Under the pieces are notes generated by a model that did not search any database, was not told the DNA's origin, and was given only the letters and a program-made list of their open reading frames with translations. Made by a program: the position numbers and the translations under genes. From Allobosea sp. CRIB-10 (GTDB lineage: Bacteria > Pseudomonadota > Alphaproteobacteria > Rhizobiales > Beijerinckiaceae), in NCBI RefSeq assembly GCF_900112185.1, contig NZ_FOKP01000029.1, forward strand, positions 1 through 64,000: 64,000 bases of DNA, written 5' to 3'. Positions 34,345-43,822 of the stretch are shown here, one piece after another; the first letter of the stretch is position 1, and every line of letters begins with the position of its first letter.

Positions 34345-35775
34345 TCACTGAACCCCGATATCCTTTGCGACCTGCTCGACGAGCGCGCGTTGGCCCGGTG
34401 GCAACGCGTCCTTGAGCCCGGCATAGCGCTTGCTCAGCTCAGCGAAGAGCGCATCGTCCGGCTTCATGCCCGTGAGAGCGAGCGCAATCCAAAGAGCGGC
34501 GTTCGGCAGATCCTTGGGGAGCCCGGCGCGCCCCGTCTCACAGAGCCACCCGATGACCCCGCGGGACCGCGGGTGCATGACGGCTGCGCCCCCGTCCGCC
34601 ATGACGAGAAGGCGGTCATAGGGCCCGTCGAGTCCCCGGGCGCTGCTCACGGCATAGGCCATGTTCGCATCGACGAGCGGCGCACGCCGCTCGCCGATCG
34701 CCTTGTACGCGGCGATCAAGCCGGGCCAATCGCCCGCGGCCAGCGCATCGGTAAACGCCTTGATCAGGAGAGCGGCCGGCATCGGATTGAGGTTGCGGCG
34801 CTTGTAGAGGTCTTCGACCGCGGCCGACTGGCCGGCCTGGATGGCGGCGGTCTCGAGGAGACGCGCGGCGCCTCGCTCATCGATCCCGGCTGCGGTGACG
34901 AGGTTCGGCCGGCGCAGCAATTCGACCACCGCGTCCACGAGACCCAGCTCGGCCGCCGTGCGCAGGTGAAAGGCGGCCGCAGCCGCGTCGCCGGGGTCGG
35001 TGCCCGCGGTCGCGAGGATGAAGCCCAGGGCGAAGGAGGCGTAGGCGAGGGGCCGGTTCGGCTCCGGGGGTGTCGCCTTGGAGAGGCCCGTGAGAAGGGC
35101 GCGGGCCGTCGGCGTCTGGCCGGCCCGGAAGGCGCGTAAGGCGCGCGTCAGCACGAGGCCGTGGCGAAGCGCGCGCGAGAGGCGCAACTGCCCCTCGGCG
35201 AAGGGCAGCGGCGAGAGCGTATCGAGCAGCGGCTCCACCTCGGCTGGGTCCAGCGGAGCATAGGCCGCGCGCACGCGCGCCACCGCACCGCTGGGCTCGG
35301 TGAGGAAGGCTGCGACTGCGCGCTCCGCTTCGCTCTTGAACCGGGCATCGGACGCCACCCGCTGCGCTTCCTCCCCGCGCCGGTGGCTCTCGGCCTCCTG
35401 TCGCGCGGCTGCTGCCTTTCGGCCCTCTTCCGCCGCCAGGCGCGCGCGCTCTTCGGCCTGCCGGCGCTGCCCGGCCTCGGCCGCGCATGGACCGCGTTCG
35501 GCGTTCTCCGGCCGCCGGCAATCGGCCGGCCGCAACTGTTCGAAGGCGAACCAGCCGCAGGCGAGGAGCGCGAGACCCAGGACGGCCAGGACAGGCCCGC
35601 GCCACCGGGGTTTCGGCGGCAGGGGTGCGCTTTGCTGTTGCTCCTCCGCCTCCGGTTGCGGGGGTGGGTTCGTTTCCGCCTGGAGCCGGGGCGCCGCGCC
35701 GCAGACCGGGCAAGCTTCGTGGGCATTGGCATCATAGGGATGGCCATCGAGGCAGCGGAGCATACGCCGGCTCAT
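34345..35775 (-). CDS. Zinc-ribbon membrane protein with helical repeats
   Basis: 476 residues from the ATG at 35775, which overlaps the stop of the gene upstream (ATGA). The N-terminus has a zinc ribbon (CLDGHPYDANAHEACPVCG). One membrane helix follows at about 60-78 (VLAVLGLALLACGWFAF), then an Arg/Glu/Ala coiled coil (about 95-155) and a helical C-terminal region with Sel1/TPR character (about 200-476). Third gene of a coupled set with the ExbB/MotA-like protein and its coiled-coil partner, so probably part of the same envelope complex. Confidence 0.65.
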   Translation of the reverse strand: MSRRMLRCLDGHPYDANAHEACPVCGAAPRLQAETNPPPQPEAEEQQQSAPLPPKPRWRGPVLAVLGLALLACGWFAFEQLRPADCRRPENAERGPCAAEAGQRRQAEERARLAAEEGRKAAAARQEAESHRRGEEAQRVASDARFKSEAERAVAAFLTEPSGAVARVRAAYAPLDPAEVEPLLDTLSPLPFAEGQLRLSRALRHGLVLTRALRAFRAGQTPTARALLTGLSKATPPEPNRPLAYASFALGFILATAGTDPGDAAAAAFHLRTAAELGLVDAVVELLRRPNLVTAAGIDERGAARLLETAAIQAGQSAAVEDLYKRRNLNPMPAALLIKAFTDALAAGDWPGLIAAYKAIGERRAPLVDANMAYAVSSARGLDGPYDRLLVMADGGAAVMHPRSRGVIGWLCETGRAGLPKDLPNAALWIALALTGMKPDDALFAELSKRYAGLKDALPPGQRALVEQVAKDIGVQ

Positions 35776-37562
35776 CGTCTCTGGCGTCCCTTCGTGCGTG
35801 ACAGGAGGTCGAGGGCGTCGGCGGCCCGGAGAGCGCCGCCTTGGGCAAGGCCCCAGACGATCGAGCGAATCTGCTCGGGGAATCCCTTTGCGGTGAGGCC
35901 GTCGGAGAGGCGGTCGAGCTGCGGCGGCGGGTTGGGGGATGGCGGCGGCCCGGCTGTGCTGCCCGGGCGTCCGGCTTCGCGGGTCCGGGTGATGAGTGTC
36001 AGCCATTCGATGCCCTGGGCGGCCGTCATCGCGCCCTCGTCCACCATCGGCTTTATCAGTGCGACATGGCCGGGCTGCGCGGGTATCGCAGCCGCCCGCG
36101 CCTCGAATTCCCCGGGAATCGGTGCGATGCCGGCGCGGCGCAAGCGCGCCTCCCGCTCCGCCGGGCTCCACCAGCCGAGCGAGGCCCGCCGGACGAACGC
36201 TTCGGCCACGCCCGGGGGCACGCCCGCCGCCGAAAGACGCGGACGCAGTTCGGGCGCGAGGGCGTCGGGCGCGCCCGGCGGCGCGCCGGCCGCCTGCGTG
36301 GAATCGGCCTCAATCAAACCGATCCAACGGGTCAGCGCCGGCTGGTCGATGCTACCCGCGACATAGCCGTCGAGCAGATCCGTCAAAAGTGACCCTGCGG
36401 CGCCTTCGTTGCCAGGCGCACCGGCGGGCTTGTCGGCGAGGCGCCTGCCATAGAGAACGGCGAGATAGCCGCGCAGCGCCGTGCGGGCGGCGGCGCTCGA
36501 CGGGTCGCAGATCGGCGCCCTGCAGGGTGCGTCGTCCAACCGCGCCCTGAACCAGCGCTGCTGTGCTTCGTCGAGCGGTACCGCTTTGAGCTGCTCGCCA
36601 TCGAGACGCACGAGGCCGATAAAGACGAAGGGCTGCTGCGGGCCGATCCGGATGGGCGGCGCTCCCACGGCAGGGCCGCCGGAAGACAGAAAGCTCGACA
36701 CGGCACAAGAGCTCTCCGCCAAGCTAGGACCCTGGCCGCCCCCCGCCGGGACTGCATTCAGGTATTTCGCATAGACCGCCAGGGAATCGCCCGGGCGAAG
36801 CGTTCGACCGATCCAGGTCGAGGCTAACTCGCGCGTGCCCCGCAGCGGGCTGAAGTCCAGGCTCTCGCCCGGGTCTATCTCGTCCGGGCCGCGCAGGATG
36901 GGCCCGTAACCTGGCGAGTCGTCCGCGGGTATCACGGGTTCGGGCTTGCTGAGCTCCCGCACCTGCTGATGCGAGACACCGACGACGATCACCGCATCCG
37001 AACAGCTGTAACGCAACTGAACGACCGCCGTCCGCCGCGCCGCAAGCGCCGCGTTCTCCCGAGCGAGCTGAGCGATGCGTGCCTTCAGCGCCACGCTGTC
37101 CTCCGCCCTCAGGCGCTCGACCTCCGCCCTGAGCGCCGCCGCCTCCGCCTCGAACCGCCGCGTCTGCGCCTCGGCATCGGCGAGCGCCGTCTGGAGGCGC
37201 TTTCGCTCGTCCTCGACCCGGTGCAGCTGGGAGCTCGCCTGATCGAGCCGTGTCTGGAGCCGCGACACGTCGCGCTGGCTCTGGGCGAGGCTGGCCACGG
37301 CCGCGTCGATCTGCTGCTGGAGACGATCGAGATCCTCCCTGGTGTAATCACCGGATTTCAACTTCCGGCTGGAAGCCTCGAGCTGCGTGCGGACGCCGTC
37401 GAGAGAGGCCCGGACGATTGCGGCGATCTGTTCGGAGGTGAAGTCGGGAATGTAATATTTCATCCCGAAGACCATGAGGATGAGGAAGGCTCCCATCGCC
37501 TTCGTCATCACGGCCATCAAGGCGACCTCGCTGGTTTCGGCTTGCCGCCTTCGCCTCCTCAT
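35772..37562 (-). CDS. Single-pass membrane coiled-coil protein, MotB/ExbD-like partner
   Basis: 596 residues from the ATG at 37562. An Arg-rich start precedes one membrane helix (about 15-37, MAVMTKAMGAFLILMVFGMKYY), then a long coiled coil (about 45-165) and a C-terminal region of about 400 residues with helical repeats near its end. The layout after a MotA/TolQ-type gene fits the MotB/ExbD role. However, the aspartate these proteins place in the helix is absent (Ala/Val at that point) and a Lys is present. It has no OmpA-like peptidoglycan domain. Overlaps the zinc-ribbon gene. Confidence 0.65.
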   Translation of the reverse strand: MRRRRRQAETSEVALMAVMTKAMGAFLILMVFGMKYYIPDFTSEQIAAIVRASLDGVRTQLEASSRKLKSGDYTREDLDRLQQQIDAAVASLAQSQRDVSRLQTRLDQASSQLHRVEDERKRLQTALADAEAQTRRFEAEAAALRAEVERLRAEDSVALKARIAQLARENAALAARRTAVVQLRYSCSDAVIVVGVSHQQVRELSKPEPVIPADDSPGYGPILRGPDEIDPGESLDFSPLRGTRELASTWIGRTLRPGDSLAVYAKYLNAVPAGGGQGPSLAESSCAVSSFLSSGGPAVGAPPIRIGPQQPFVFIGLVRLDGEQLKAVPLDEAQQRWFRARLDDAPCRAPICDPSSAAARTALRGYLAVLYGRRLADKPAGAPGNEGAAGSLLTDLLDGYVAGSIDQPALTRWIGLIEADSTQAAGAPPGAPDALAPELRPRLSAAGVPPGVAEAFVRRASLGWWSPAEREARLRRAGIAPIPGEFEARAAAIPAQPGHVALIKPMVDEGAMTAAQGIEWLTLITRTREAGRPGSTAGPPPSPNPPPQLDRLSDGLTAKGFPEQIRSIVWGLAQGGALRAADALDLLSRTKGRQRR

Positions 37563-37587
37563 CGCGGCTGCCTCGCCGGCCCTGTCC

Positions 37588-38433
37588 TCATCGCGCGACC
37601 ACGCTCTCGTGGTCCACATAGACGCGGTTGATCAGGTTCTTGAGACAGTATTGCCCGGCGGCATTGAGCGCGAGCTCCTCCTGTTCCTGAACGGCATGCT
37701 GCACGAAGGCCATCATCGCGCTGGCGATCAGCGCGACGAGCGTGGTGTAGAACGACACCGAGAGGCCGCCGACCACCTTGCCGAGATCCATATTGGCAGG
37801 GTCGATGAGGTGCAGCGCGAGCGACAGGCCGATGACGGTGCCGAGGAAGCCGATCGTCGGGATGAGCCACGCCATGTAGCGCAGCATCTGGTAGCGCAGG
37901 TCGACCTGGTCGCTCATTAGGTTCAGCGAGCTGGTGAGCACGTTGATCGCCTGATCGACCGAGCGGCTCGCCTGGAGCTGAAGGATCGTCAGGTCGATCA
38001 GGGCCGGAAGAAAGCCGCTTTCGGCATCGTGCAGTTCGGCAACGCGGCGGCGGATCGGCCCGAGTTCGTGCAGTTCGAGGAGAGAATTGGGGTCTTCCGG
38101 CAACAAGCCGGCCTGAAGGAAGGCGCGCTCGCGTCGTGCGGCGCGCCAGCGTCGGTAGAGTTCACCCATCGCCCAGGCGAGAGCGAGGTAGATGAGGTTT
38201 TGGATGGTGAAGGGATAGGGAAAGACGCTGTAGCGCTGCCGGTCGAGAAGAAGAGCGGCCGTGGGGGAATCCGGGACGGTCATCAGGGTGGTCACGAGGA
38301 TGGCGACGGCCGCGATCGCCAGCGCCGTCAGCCGGACGCGCCAGGCCGCCGGCACCGTCGGCCATGGATGCGGCCCGCCCTGCGCGAGAGCCAACACGGT
38401 GCCTTCCCCTGCGGTCGCTGAAGTGTCCGTCAT
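37588..38433 (-). CDS. MotA/TolQ/ExbB-family membrane channel protein
   Basis: 281 residues from the ATG at 38433. Two N-terminal membrane segments (about 32-52 and 75-92), a cytosolic region starting ARRERAFLQAGLLPED, and the conserved pair of C-terminal helices: MLRYMAWLIPTIGFLGTVIGL and VVGGLSVSFYTTLVALIASAMMAF. The GFLGTVIGL and AFxTTLxAL-type segments are the family signature. In known systems such proteins form an ion channel with a MotB/ExbD/TolR partner, here presumably the next gene, 25 bases on. Confidence 0.8.
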   Translation of the reverse strand: MTDTSATAGEGTVLALAQGGPHPWPTVPAAWRVRLTALAIAAVAILVTTLMTVPDSPTAALLLDRQRYSVFPYPFTIQNLIYLALAWAMGELYRRWRAARRERAFLQAGLLPEDPNSLLELHELGPIRRRVAELHDAESGFLPALIDLTILQLQASRSVDQAINVLTSSLNLMSDQVDLRYQMLRYMAWLIPTIGFLGTVIGLSLALHLIDPANMDLGKVVGGLSVSFYTTLVALIASAMMAFVQHAVQEQEELALNAAGQYCLKNLINRVYVDHESVVAR

Positions 38434-38566
38434 GGCGAATACGTTGCAATATTGGAAATGTGGGACAATCTGACCGATGGTCGGCCGGGAGTCGATACGA
38501 ATGGGACTTTGGTCGCGAGACCTACGCGCTCTTTCCGGCGTCACGGAGTCGGGCAATACTCCGGCG

Positions 38567-39211
38567 ATGAAGTTTCTGATCGTCGATGACCATCCCGTTT
38601 TGCGCGAGGGCATCGCGGCCCTGCTCCGGCGGGCCGGACCCGAGGTGGCGATGCTCGAAGCCGGAACGGTGCCTGAGGCCCTGCGTCTGGCCGAAGCGAA
38701 CGACGATCTCGACGTGGTCATTCTCGACATGGTCCTGCCCGGCATGGACGGGCTCGGCGCGATCGGCGAGTTCGGCCGCGTGCGACCGGAAGTGCCGGTG
38801 ATCGTCCTGTCCTCTTCGGAGAAGGCGGAAGACGCTCGCCGCGCCCTAGCCAGTGGTGCCCTCGGCTATGTCCCGAAATCGGCGAGCCATAACACGCTGC
38901 TCGCAGCGATCAGCCTCGTGATGGATGGCGAGGTCTATGTGCCGCCCCTCATCCTCGCCGAGGTGACGGGAACGGCGCTCCCTCAGAAGGTGCCGCCGAG
39001 CCCGGCGGACGTCACCGCCTCTGCGCTCACCGCGCGTCAGGTCGAGGTGTTGCGCCGCCTGAGCTCCGGGCAGCCGAACAAGATCATCGCCTACGAACTC
39101 GATCTCTCGGAGAAGACCGTGAAGGCGCACGTCACCGCCATCTTCAAGGTGCTGGGCGCCATCAACCGCACCCAGGCGGCTGCGGCGGCGCGTGCGGCGG
39201 GCCTTATCTGA
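38567..39211 (+). CDS. NarL/FixJ-family response regulator
   Basis: 214 residues from the ATG at 38567. The receiver domain has the acidic pocket in VDDHP, the phospho-acceptor Asp in VVILDMVLPGMDGLG (about residue 54) and the Lys of YVPKSA. The C-terminal LuxR-type HTH is complete (LTARQVEVLRRLSSGQPNKIIAYELDLSEKTVKAHV). Divergent from the ExbB-like operon and convergent with the hybrid kinase, its probable partner. Confidence 0.9.
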   Translation: MKFLIVDDHPVLREGIAALLRRAGPEVAMLEAGTVPEALRLAEANDDLDVVILDMVLPGMDGLGAIGEFGRVRPEVPVIVLSSSEKAEDARRALASGALGYVPKSASHNTLLAAISLVMDGEVYVPPLILAEVTGTALPQKVPPSPADVTASALTARQVEVLRRLSSGQPNKIIAYELDLSEKTVKAHVTAIFKVLGAINRTQAAAAARAAGLI

Positions 39212-39218
39212 GGCGGTC

Positions 39219-41030
39219 TCATTCGCCCGAGGATGCGCGCGCGCCCACCATGAGATTGCGCATCGCGGCGCGCAGTTTCCCGTTCGGCACAGGTTTGTGG
39301 AGGAGCACGAGGCCACTCGTCCGGGCCTCGATCAGCCTGTCGGGCGCGGTGTCGCCGGTGATGATCAACGCCGGGATCGTCTCGTTGAATTCCGAGCGAA
39401 GGCGCTCGATCACCTCGGTTCCCGTCTCGCCGTCCCGCAGGCGATAATCGGAGACGATCAGATCCGGCCGCGTCGGGTGCGATGCGAGCCGCGCGACCGC
39501 TTCGTCACCGGAACCCGCTGCGATGACGTCGTGGCCCCAGCCCGCGAGCAGGCGCTCCATCGCCTCGCGGATGGACGCCTCGTCGTCGATCACGACGATC
39601 AGGCTTCTCTCCGCGAGCGCCCCCGGCGCCGCCGCGACGGAATCCTCCGCCAGGGCAGCCTCGTCGGAGAGTGCCATCTTAACCTCGAAGCATGAGCCTC
39701 GGCCGATGCGGGAGCGCAGCGCAATGGGCATATCGAGGATCGCGCAGGTCCGCCGCACGATCGCCAATCCGAGGCCCAAGCCCTTGGTGCGGTCGCGCTC
39801 GACATTTCCGATCTGAACGTATTCCTGGAAAATGCGCTCGTGGTCGCCCGCGGCGATGCCGGGACCCGTGTCGAAGACCTGGATCGCGAGGCGGCCGCCG
39901 CGTCGACGGCACGCGACGAGCACGCCGCCCCGGTCCGAATAGCGGACCGCGTTGGAGACGAGGTTGCGCACCACGCGTTCGAGCAGAAACGGGTCCGTCC
40001 AGGCCACCTCGTCGCAGGAGCGGCAGCGCAGCCGCAGCCCTTTGGCCTCCGCCTCGGGACGGAGGTCGCGGCAGATGCGGGCGAGGTAGGGGCCGACCCG
40101 GAAGGCTCGCGGCGCGACCTCGACCACGCCGGCATCGAGCCGCGAGATGTCGAGGATGGCGTTGAACAGGCCGTCCATGGCAGCGGCGGACGCCTCGATC
40201 CGCTCGACGAGGAGACGAGCCTCGCCGGGCAGGTCCAGGCGAAGCAGCGCTCCCGCGAACAGACCGAGCGCATGCACCGGTTGGCGCAGGTCATGGCTTG
40301 CCGCAGCCAGAAAGCTCGATTTGGCACGATTTGCTGCATCGGCTGTATCCCGTTCCCGCCGCAGGTCCTCCGCCAGCGCCTCGCTCCGCAGCCGCAAGCC
40401 GACGATCTCGATGAAGGCGCGGTGGCTGCGGACGCCGAGGCCGCCCATGACCACGACATAGATCAGCATCAGGAACGCGCTCGCCCGCTCGACGAGCGCC
40501 GGGGCGAAAAAATTCGCGGCCACATAGGGCAAGGTCGCGGGCAGGAACAATGCGAGGAAGGCAGGCAGCCACGGGCCGAAGGCGGGAATCGCGCCGGCCG
40601 TCACCCCGAGCGTGACGGCGAGAGGAAGGAAGCGTATGTCGAAGGGAGCGTCAGGCGTCAGGCCCACGGGCGCGAAGCCCCAGGCGATTCCTTCCAGCCC
40701 CGCAACGACGGTGAAGGCGAGTGGCCATGTCGATGCGGCCCTGAAAACGCAATCGGCGCGCCGGTAGCCAAGGGCGAGGAGCGTATGCGCGACGGCGCAT
40801 GTCAGGACACAGGCGGCCCAGATGGAGGCGGTGCGGGGATCGGATGCGCCGAGCGCGACCAGGAACACCGCGAGGATCAGCGCGGCGAGGCCGGCACCGG
40901 CCACACCCGGGATCACCATTCGGAAGACCTCATCGATCTGCTCGCGCCGCAGTGCGGCCTCGTCGGCCTCCCTGACCGTCGGCGCGATCGTCGTCGCGGT
41001 GAGGCGTCCGGTGACGCGATGCTCTCTCAT
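39219..41030 (-). CDS. Membrane hybrid histidine kinase with C-terminal receiver domain
   Basis: 603 residues. About six membrane helices occupy residues 40-210 with no recognisable periplasmic sensor domain. The HisKA block SFLAAASHDLRQPVHALGLF carries the phospho-acceptor His (about 245). The ATPase domain shows N-box NLVSNAVRYS, DTGPGI and GLGLGLAIV motifs. A receiver domain with VIDDE and IVSDYRLRDGETG ends the protein. Tail-to-tail with the NarL-type regulator, seven bases apart, a common layout of paired two-component genes. Confidence 0.9.
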   Translation of the reverse strand: MREHRVTGRLTATTIAPTVREADEAALRREQIDEVFRMVIPGVAGAGLAALILAVFLVALGASDPRTASIWAACVLTCAVAHTLLALGYRRADCVFRAASTWPLAFTVVAGLEGIAWGFAPVGLTPDAPFDIRFLPLAVTLGVTAGAIPAFGPWLPAFLALFLPATLPYVAANFFAPALVERASAFLMLIYVVVMGGLGVRSHRAFIEIVGLRLRSEALAEDLRRERDTADAANRAKSSFLAAASHDLRQPVHALGLFAGALLRLDLPGEARLLVERIEASAAAMDGLFNAILDISRLDAGVVEVAPRAFRVGPYLARICRDLRPEAEAKGLRLRCRSCDEVAWTDPFLLERVVRNLVSNAVRYSDRGGVLVACRRRGGRLAIQVFDTGPGIAAGDHERIFQEYVQIGNVERDRTKGLGLGLAIVRRTCAILDMPIALRSRIGRGSCFEVKMALSDEAALAEDSVAAAPGALAERSLIVVIDDEASIREAMERLLAGWGHDVIAAGSGDEAVARLASHPTRPDLIVSDYRLRDGETGTEVIERLRSEFNETIPALIITGDTAPDRLIEARTSGLVLLHKPVPNGKLRAAMRNLMVGARASSGE

Positions 41031-41210
41031 CGGAAAGTCGCACCGCCGAGACTGGGCGATCGCACATGCCCCCCGACAGCGGCTCGTCCTTCTTCGGGTG
41101 ATGGCGACCCTTCGAGGTGAAGTCGCTTCCGATTTGGGCCTCGCCGGTCCGATGGCGACCGCACTCTCCGTCCTCGCCGATCGCCTTCGATCCGGCTCAT
41201 CGGTGCGGCG

Positions 41211-43337
41211 CTATTGCGGCGGCAGGACATCGAGGACCGTCGACGCATCCGGGCGCCGCGACAGGCGGCTGACCCCGGCGCCGGCCTCGGCCTTCCCCGC
41301 CTGCAAGGCCCGGCGGTAGAATCTGAGCGCGGAATCGGGGTCGGCTTTGCCGCGCAATCCCTTCTCGTAGATCCGCCCGAGGGCCAGCAGCGCATCCGAC
41401 TGGTCCTGCTCGGCGGCGCGCTCGTACCAGCGCACAGCCTCGGCCAGGGAACGCTCATAGCCGATGCCCTTCTCCAGCATCTCCCCCTTCCAGGCCATGG
41501 CGGTGGCGTCGCCCTGCGCCACGTCCAGCTCGACGAGGCGCCGGCCCTCGGGGATATTTTTCCTGATCCCGATGCCGTTGAGGTTGTAGTAGGCCAGCAG
41601 CCGGATCGACTCCCGGTCGCCTTCCTTCACGAGCGCTTCGAGCAATGCCAAGCCGGCGGCCTTGTCGAGGCCGCGCGCCTTGCCGGCGATGGCCATCCGC
41701 GCGCAGTGATAGCGGCCGAGCGTCGTCGTCATCTGGCAGAAGATCCCGGCCGCCGCCGTCTCGTCCTGCGCGACGCCGAACCCGTCCTGCAGTGCCATCC
41801 CCTGCTGGAAGAGTGCATCGGTGCTCCCCAATTCGGCGCCCTTGCGGAAATGGGCATAGGCCGCTGCGGGGTCGCGGAGCTCGCTCGGGCCGTATCTCAT
41901 CAGCCAGCCGATCCGCGCATGGGCTTCGGCGTTTCCCGCGTCCGCCGCCTTGCGGTACCATCGCAGAGCATCGGCATAGTCCTGGCTCCCGTCGAGGCCT
42001 GCGGCGCAGATATAGCCCATGTTGAAATATGCGACGGGCGAGCCGTGCTCGGCCGCCTGCTTGGTCAGCCGCACGCCTTCCGCGATGTCCTTCTCGACAT
42101 TCGTCCCGGTGATGAGCAGGTTCCCGAGCTCGGCGATCGCCGTGAGGTGGCCGGCGGCCGCGGCCTTCCTGACGAGGCGTACCGCGACCGCCTTGTCCTT
42201 CTCCGCGGCATACCCGGCGAAAATCGCGGCAGCGCAGTTGTAATTCGCTCTCGCGGTGTCGAGGCCGCAAAACAGCGCCGCCGCCGCCGCCCGGTCGCGC
42301 GTGGGCGCCTCGTCGTTGTAGAGGCGGATCGCGAGGCTCTCCTGCGCCGACGGATCGCCCTTTTCCGCGCCGAGCCGGTAGAGCCGCAGCGCCTCGGCCG
42401 GGTCCGGTCTGCCGTCGAGCCCCGCAACTGCGATATCTCCCATGCGCTGGTAGGCGGCGGCATAGCCCGCGGCAGCGGACTTGCCGTACCACTCGAAGGC
42501 CGCGCGCGGATCCTTCGGGCCGCCGACCCCGCGGATCGCCAGCGCGCCGAGGTCGAAAAGGGCGGCCGAATGGCCCTGCTCCGCCGCCAGGCGCAAGAGC
42601 TTCACCGCATCGTCGACGTCGTTCGCCCCGGCCGGCGCGTTGAGGAGGTGTTCGGCCAGGGCGACGCGCGCGTCGGCGTTTCCCTGGTCGGACAGCCGCC
42701 GCAGCATGACGACGCCATCGGACGCCGTCTTCCCGGGGACGGCGCCTTGAAGCAGCAGCTTGCCGCATTGCAGGTCGCCGGAAGCGCGCCCGAGACTGCA
42801 GTACAGTGCGGCAGCCGCCGCGATGTCCTTCGCAACGCCGCGCCCCTTGAGCAGCGCGTTTGCGTAGAGCAACGTCGCGTTGCGATCGTTGAGTTCCGTG
42901 CCGCGCCGGTAGTGCTCGGCTGCCTCCTTCAGGCCCTCCGCACCGCGTCCTTCGTTCTCCAGGATCCAGCCGAGGTCCCTGAAGGAGGGCGGATAGTTCG
43001 CCCGGACCGCCCGCTCGATCCAGCTTCGGCCCTCCGCGCGCGATTTCAGCTCGAAGAACAGGAGGTAGCCGAGTTCGCCCTGCGCCGCGACATGGCCCTT
43101 CTCTGCCGCCTTCCGCAGCCAGACGGCCGCCTCCTGACGCGTCCCCGTGTCGTCACGCAGGAGCGTCCCGAGCATGTACTGGGCCAGCATGTCGTCCTGC
43201 TCGGCGAGGGGTTTCGCCAGCCACAGCGCTGCCCCGCGGTCGCCGCGTCCGAAAGCTGCGACCAGATCGTCGCGAGGGCTGGCCGCCGCTGGGACGGCGA
43301 GGCCGAGCAGCACGAGAAGGAGGACTACGTGGCGCAT
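41211..43337 (-). CDS. Large exported Sel1-repeat protein
   Basis: 708 residues from the ATG at 43337. A signal peptide (MRHVVLLLVLLGLAVPAAAS) precedes at least a dozen Sel1-type TPR repeats of about 36 residues, for example AQYMLGTLLRDD...AAVWLRKAAEKGH and LGNLLITGTNVEKDIAEG. Some repeats carry Cys pairs (ALYCSLGRASGDLQC; FCGLDTARANYNC), which suits an oxidising periplasm. Sel1 proteins act as protein-protein scaffolds; the client is unknown. The Sel1 theme recurs in the caspase and zinc-ribbon proteins of this cluster. Confidence 0.8.
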   Translation of the reverse strand: MRHVVLLLVLLGLAVPAAASPRDDLVAAFGRGDRGAALWLAKPLAEQDDMLAQYMLGTLLRDDTGTRQEAAVWLRKAAEKGHVAAQGELGYLLFFELKSRAEGRSWIERAVRANYPPSFRDLGWILENEGRGAEGLKEAAEHYRRGTELNDRNATLLYANALLKGRGVAKDIAAAAALYCSLGRASGDLQCGKLLLQGAVPGKTASDGVVMLRRLSDQGNADARVALAEHLLNAPAGANDVDDAVKLLRLAAEQGHSAALFDLGALAIRGVGGPKDPRAAFEWYGKSAAAGYAAAYQRMGDIAVAGLDGRPDPAEALRLYRLGAEKGDPSAQESLAIRLYNDEAPTRDRAAAAALFCGLDTARANYNCAAAIFAGYAAEKDKAVAVRLVRKAAAAGHLTAIAELGNLLITGTNVEKDIAEGVRLTKQAAEHGSPVAYFNMGYICAAGLDGSQDYADALRWYRKAADAGNAEAHARIGWLMRYGPSELRDPAAAYAHFRKGAELGSTDALFQQGMALQDGFGVAQDETAAAGIFCQMTTTLGRYHCARMAIAGKARGLDKAAGLALLEALVKEGDRESIRLLAYYNLNGIGIRKNIPEGRRLVELDVAQGDATAMAWKGEMLEKGIGYERSLAEAVRWYERAAEQDQSDALLALGRIYEKGLRGKADPDSALRFYRRALQAGKAEAGAGVSRLSRRPDASTVLDVLPPQ

Positions 43338-43822
43338 GGGATCTCGCCCGGTCGCGGTTCCGGCAGCCCGCTCATCGTGAGCCCCACGAACCGGACGCAC
43401 ATCTCGCTCTCCTTCATCCCGTGGCCGACGGCGAAGCTGGCCATCACGCCAACAGCAAAGGCTTCACGGTGATGAGCCTTCGTTCTCCCTTAATGTGACG
43501 GCTCCCGCTCTCTTTGTGTAGCGGCCGAACGTCCCGTCTGCTCGGCCTCCATGGACATTGGTCTTAGGACCGTTGAGCGCAAGGAACTTCCATCATATCC
43601 GATACATGCCCGCGCTCGTCGTCCAAGCGCTCCTCGCGCGCAACCTCGGCGTCTGCGCGCGAGGAGCGGATGAACGACCAGCGCCGACGTGAAGGAGGCG
43701 CCCCGCTCGTCAGCAGGCCGGGCGGCGCAACTCGGCGCAAGGCCCGGCAATTCCGTCAAGCCCGGCACGCAAGCAGGATCGACGCCGTGCGATCCGCACA
43801 TCACTGCCAACAGGAGCGTTCG
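43338..43822. other. Intergenic region between the Sel1 gene and the exported-protein operon
   Basis: 485 bases with divergent genes on both sides, so two promoters are expected. The main feature is the long inverted repeat at 43628-43668. I see no convincing gene; an open frame starting at 43670 only extends the next gene upstream and lacks a sensible signal peptide. Confidence 0.4.
43628..43668. promoter_or_regulatory. 14-bp perfect inverted repeat
   Basis: Arms 43628-43641 and 43655-43668 are exact reverse complements, separated by 13 bases. No U-tract follows on either strand. Lying between two divergent genes, it could be an operator or a structured leader for the exported-protein operon starting at 43823. 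Confidence 0.5.

Noticed and set aside
37588..38433. Assignment of the channel gene set as a Zorya system (ZorAB)
   Set aside because: The partner lacks an OmpA-like domain and the membrane Asp, and no ZorC/ZorD-like helicase or nuclease lies nearby.
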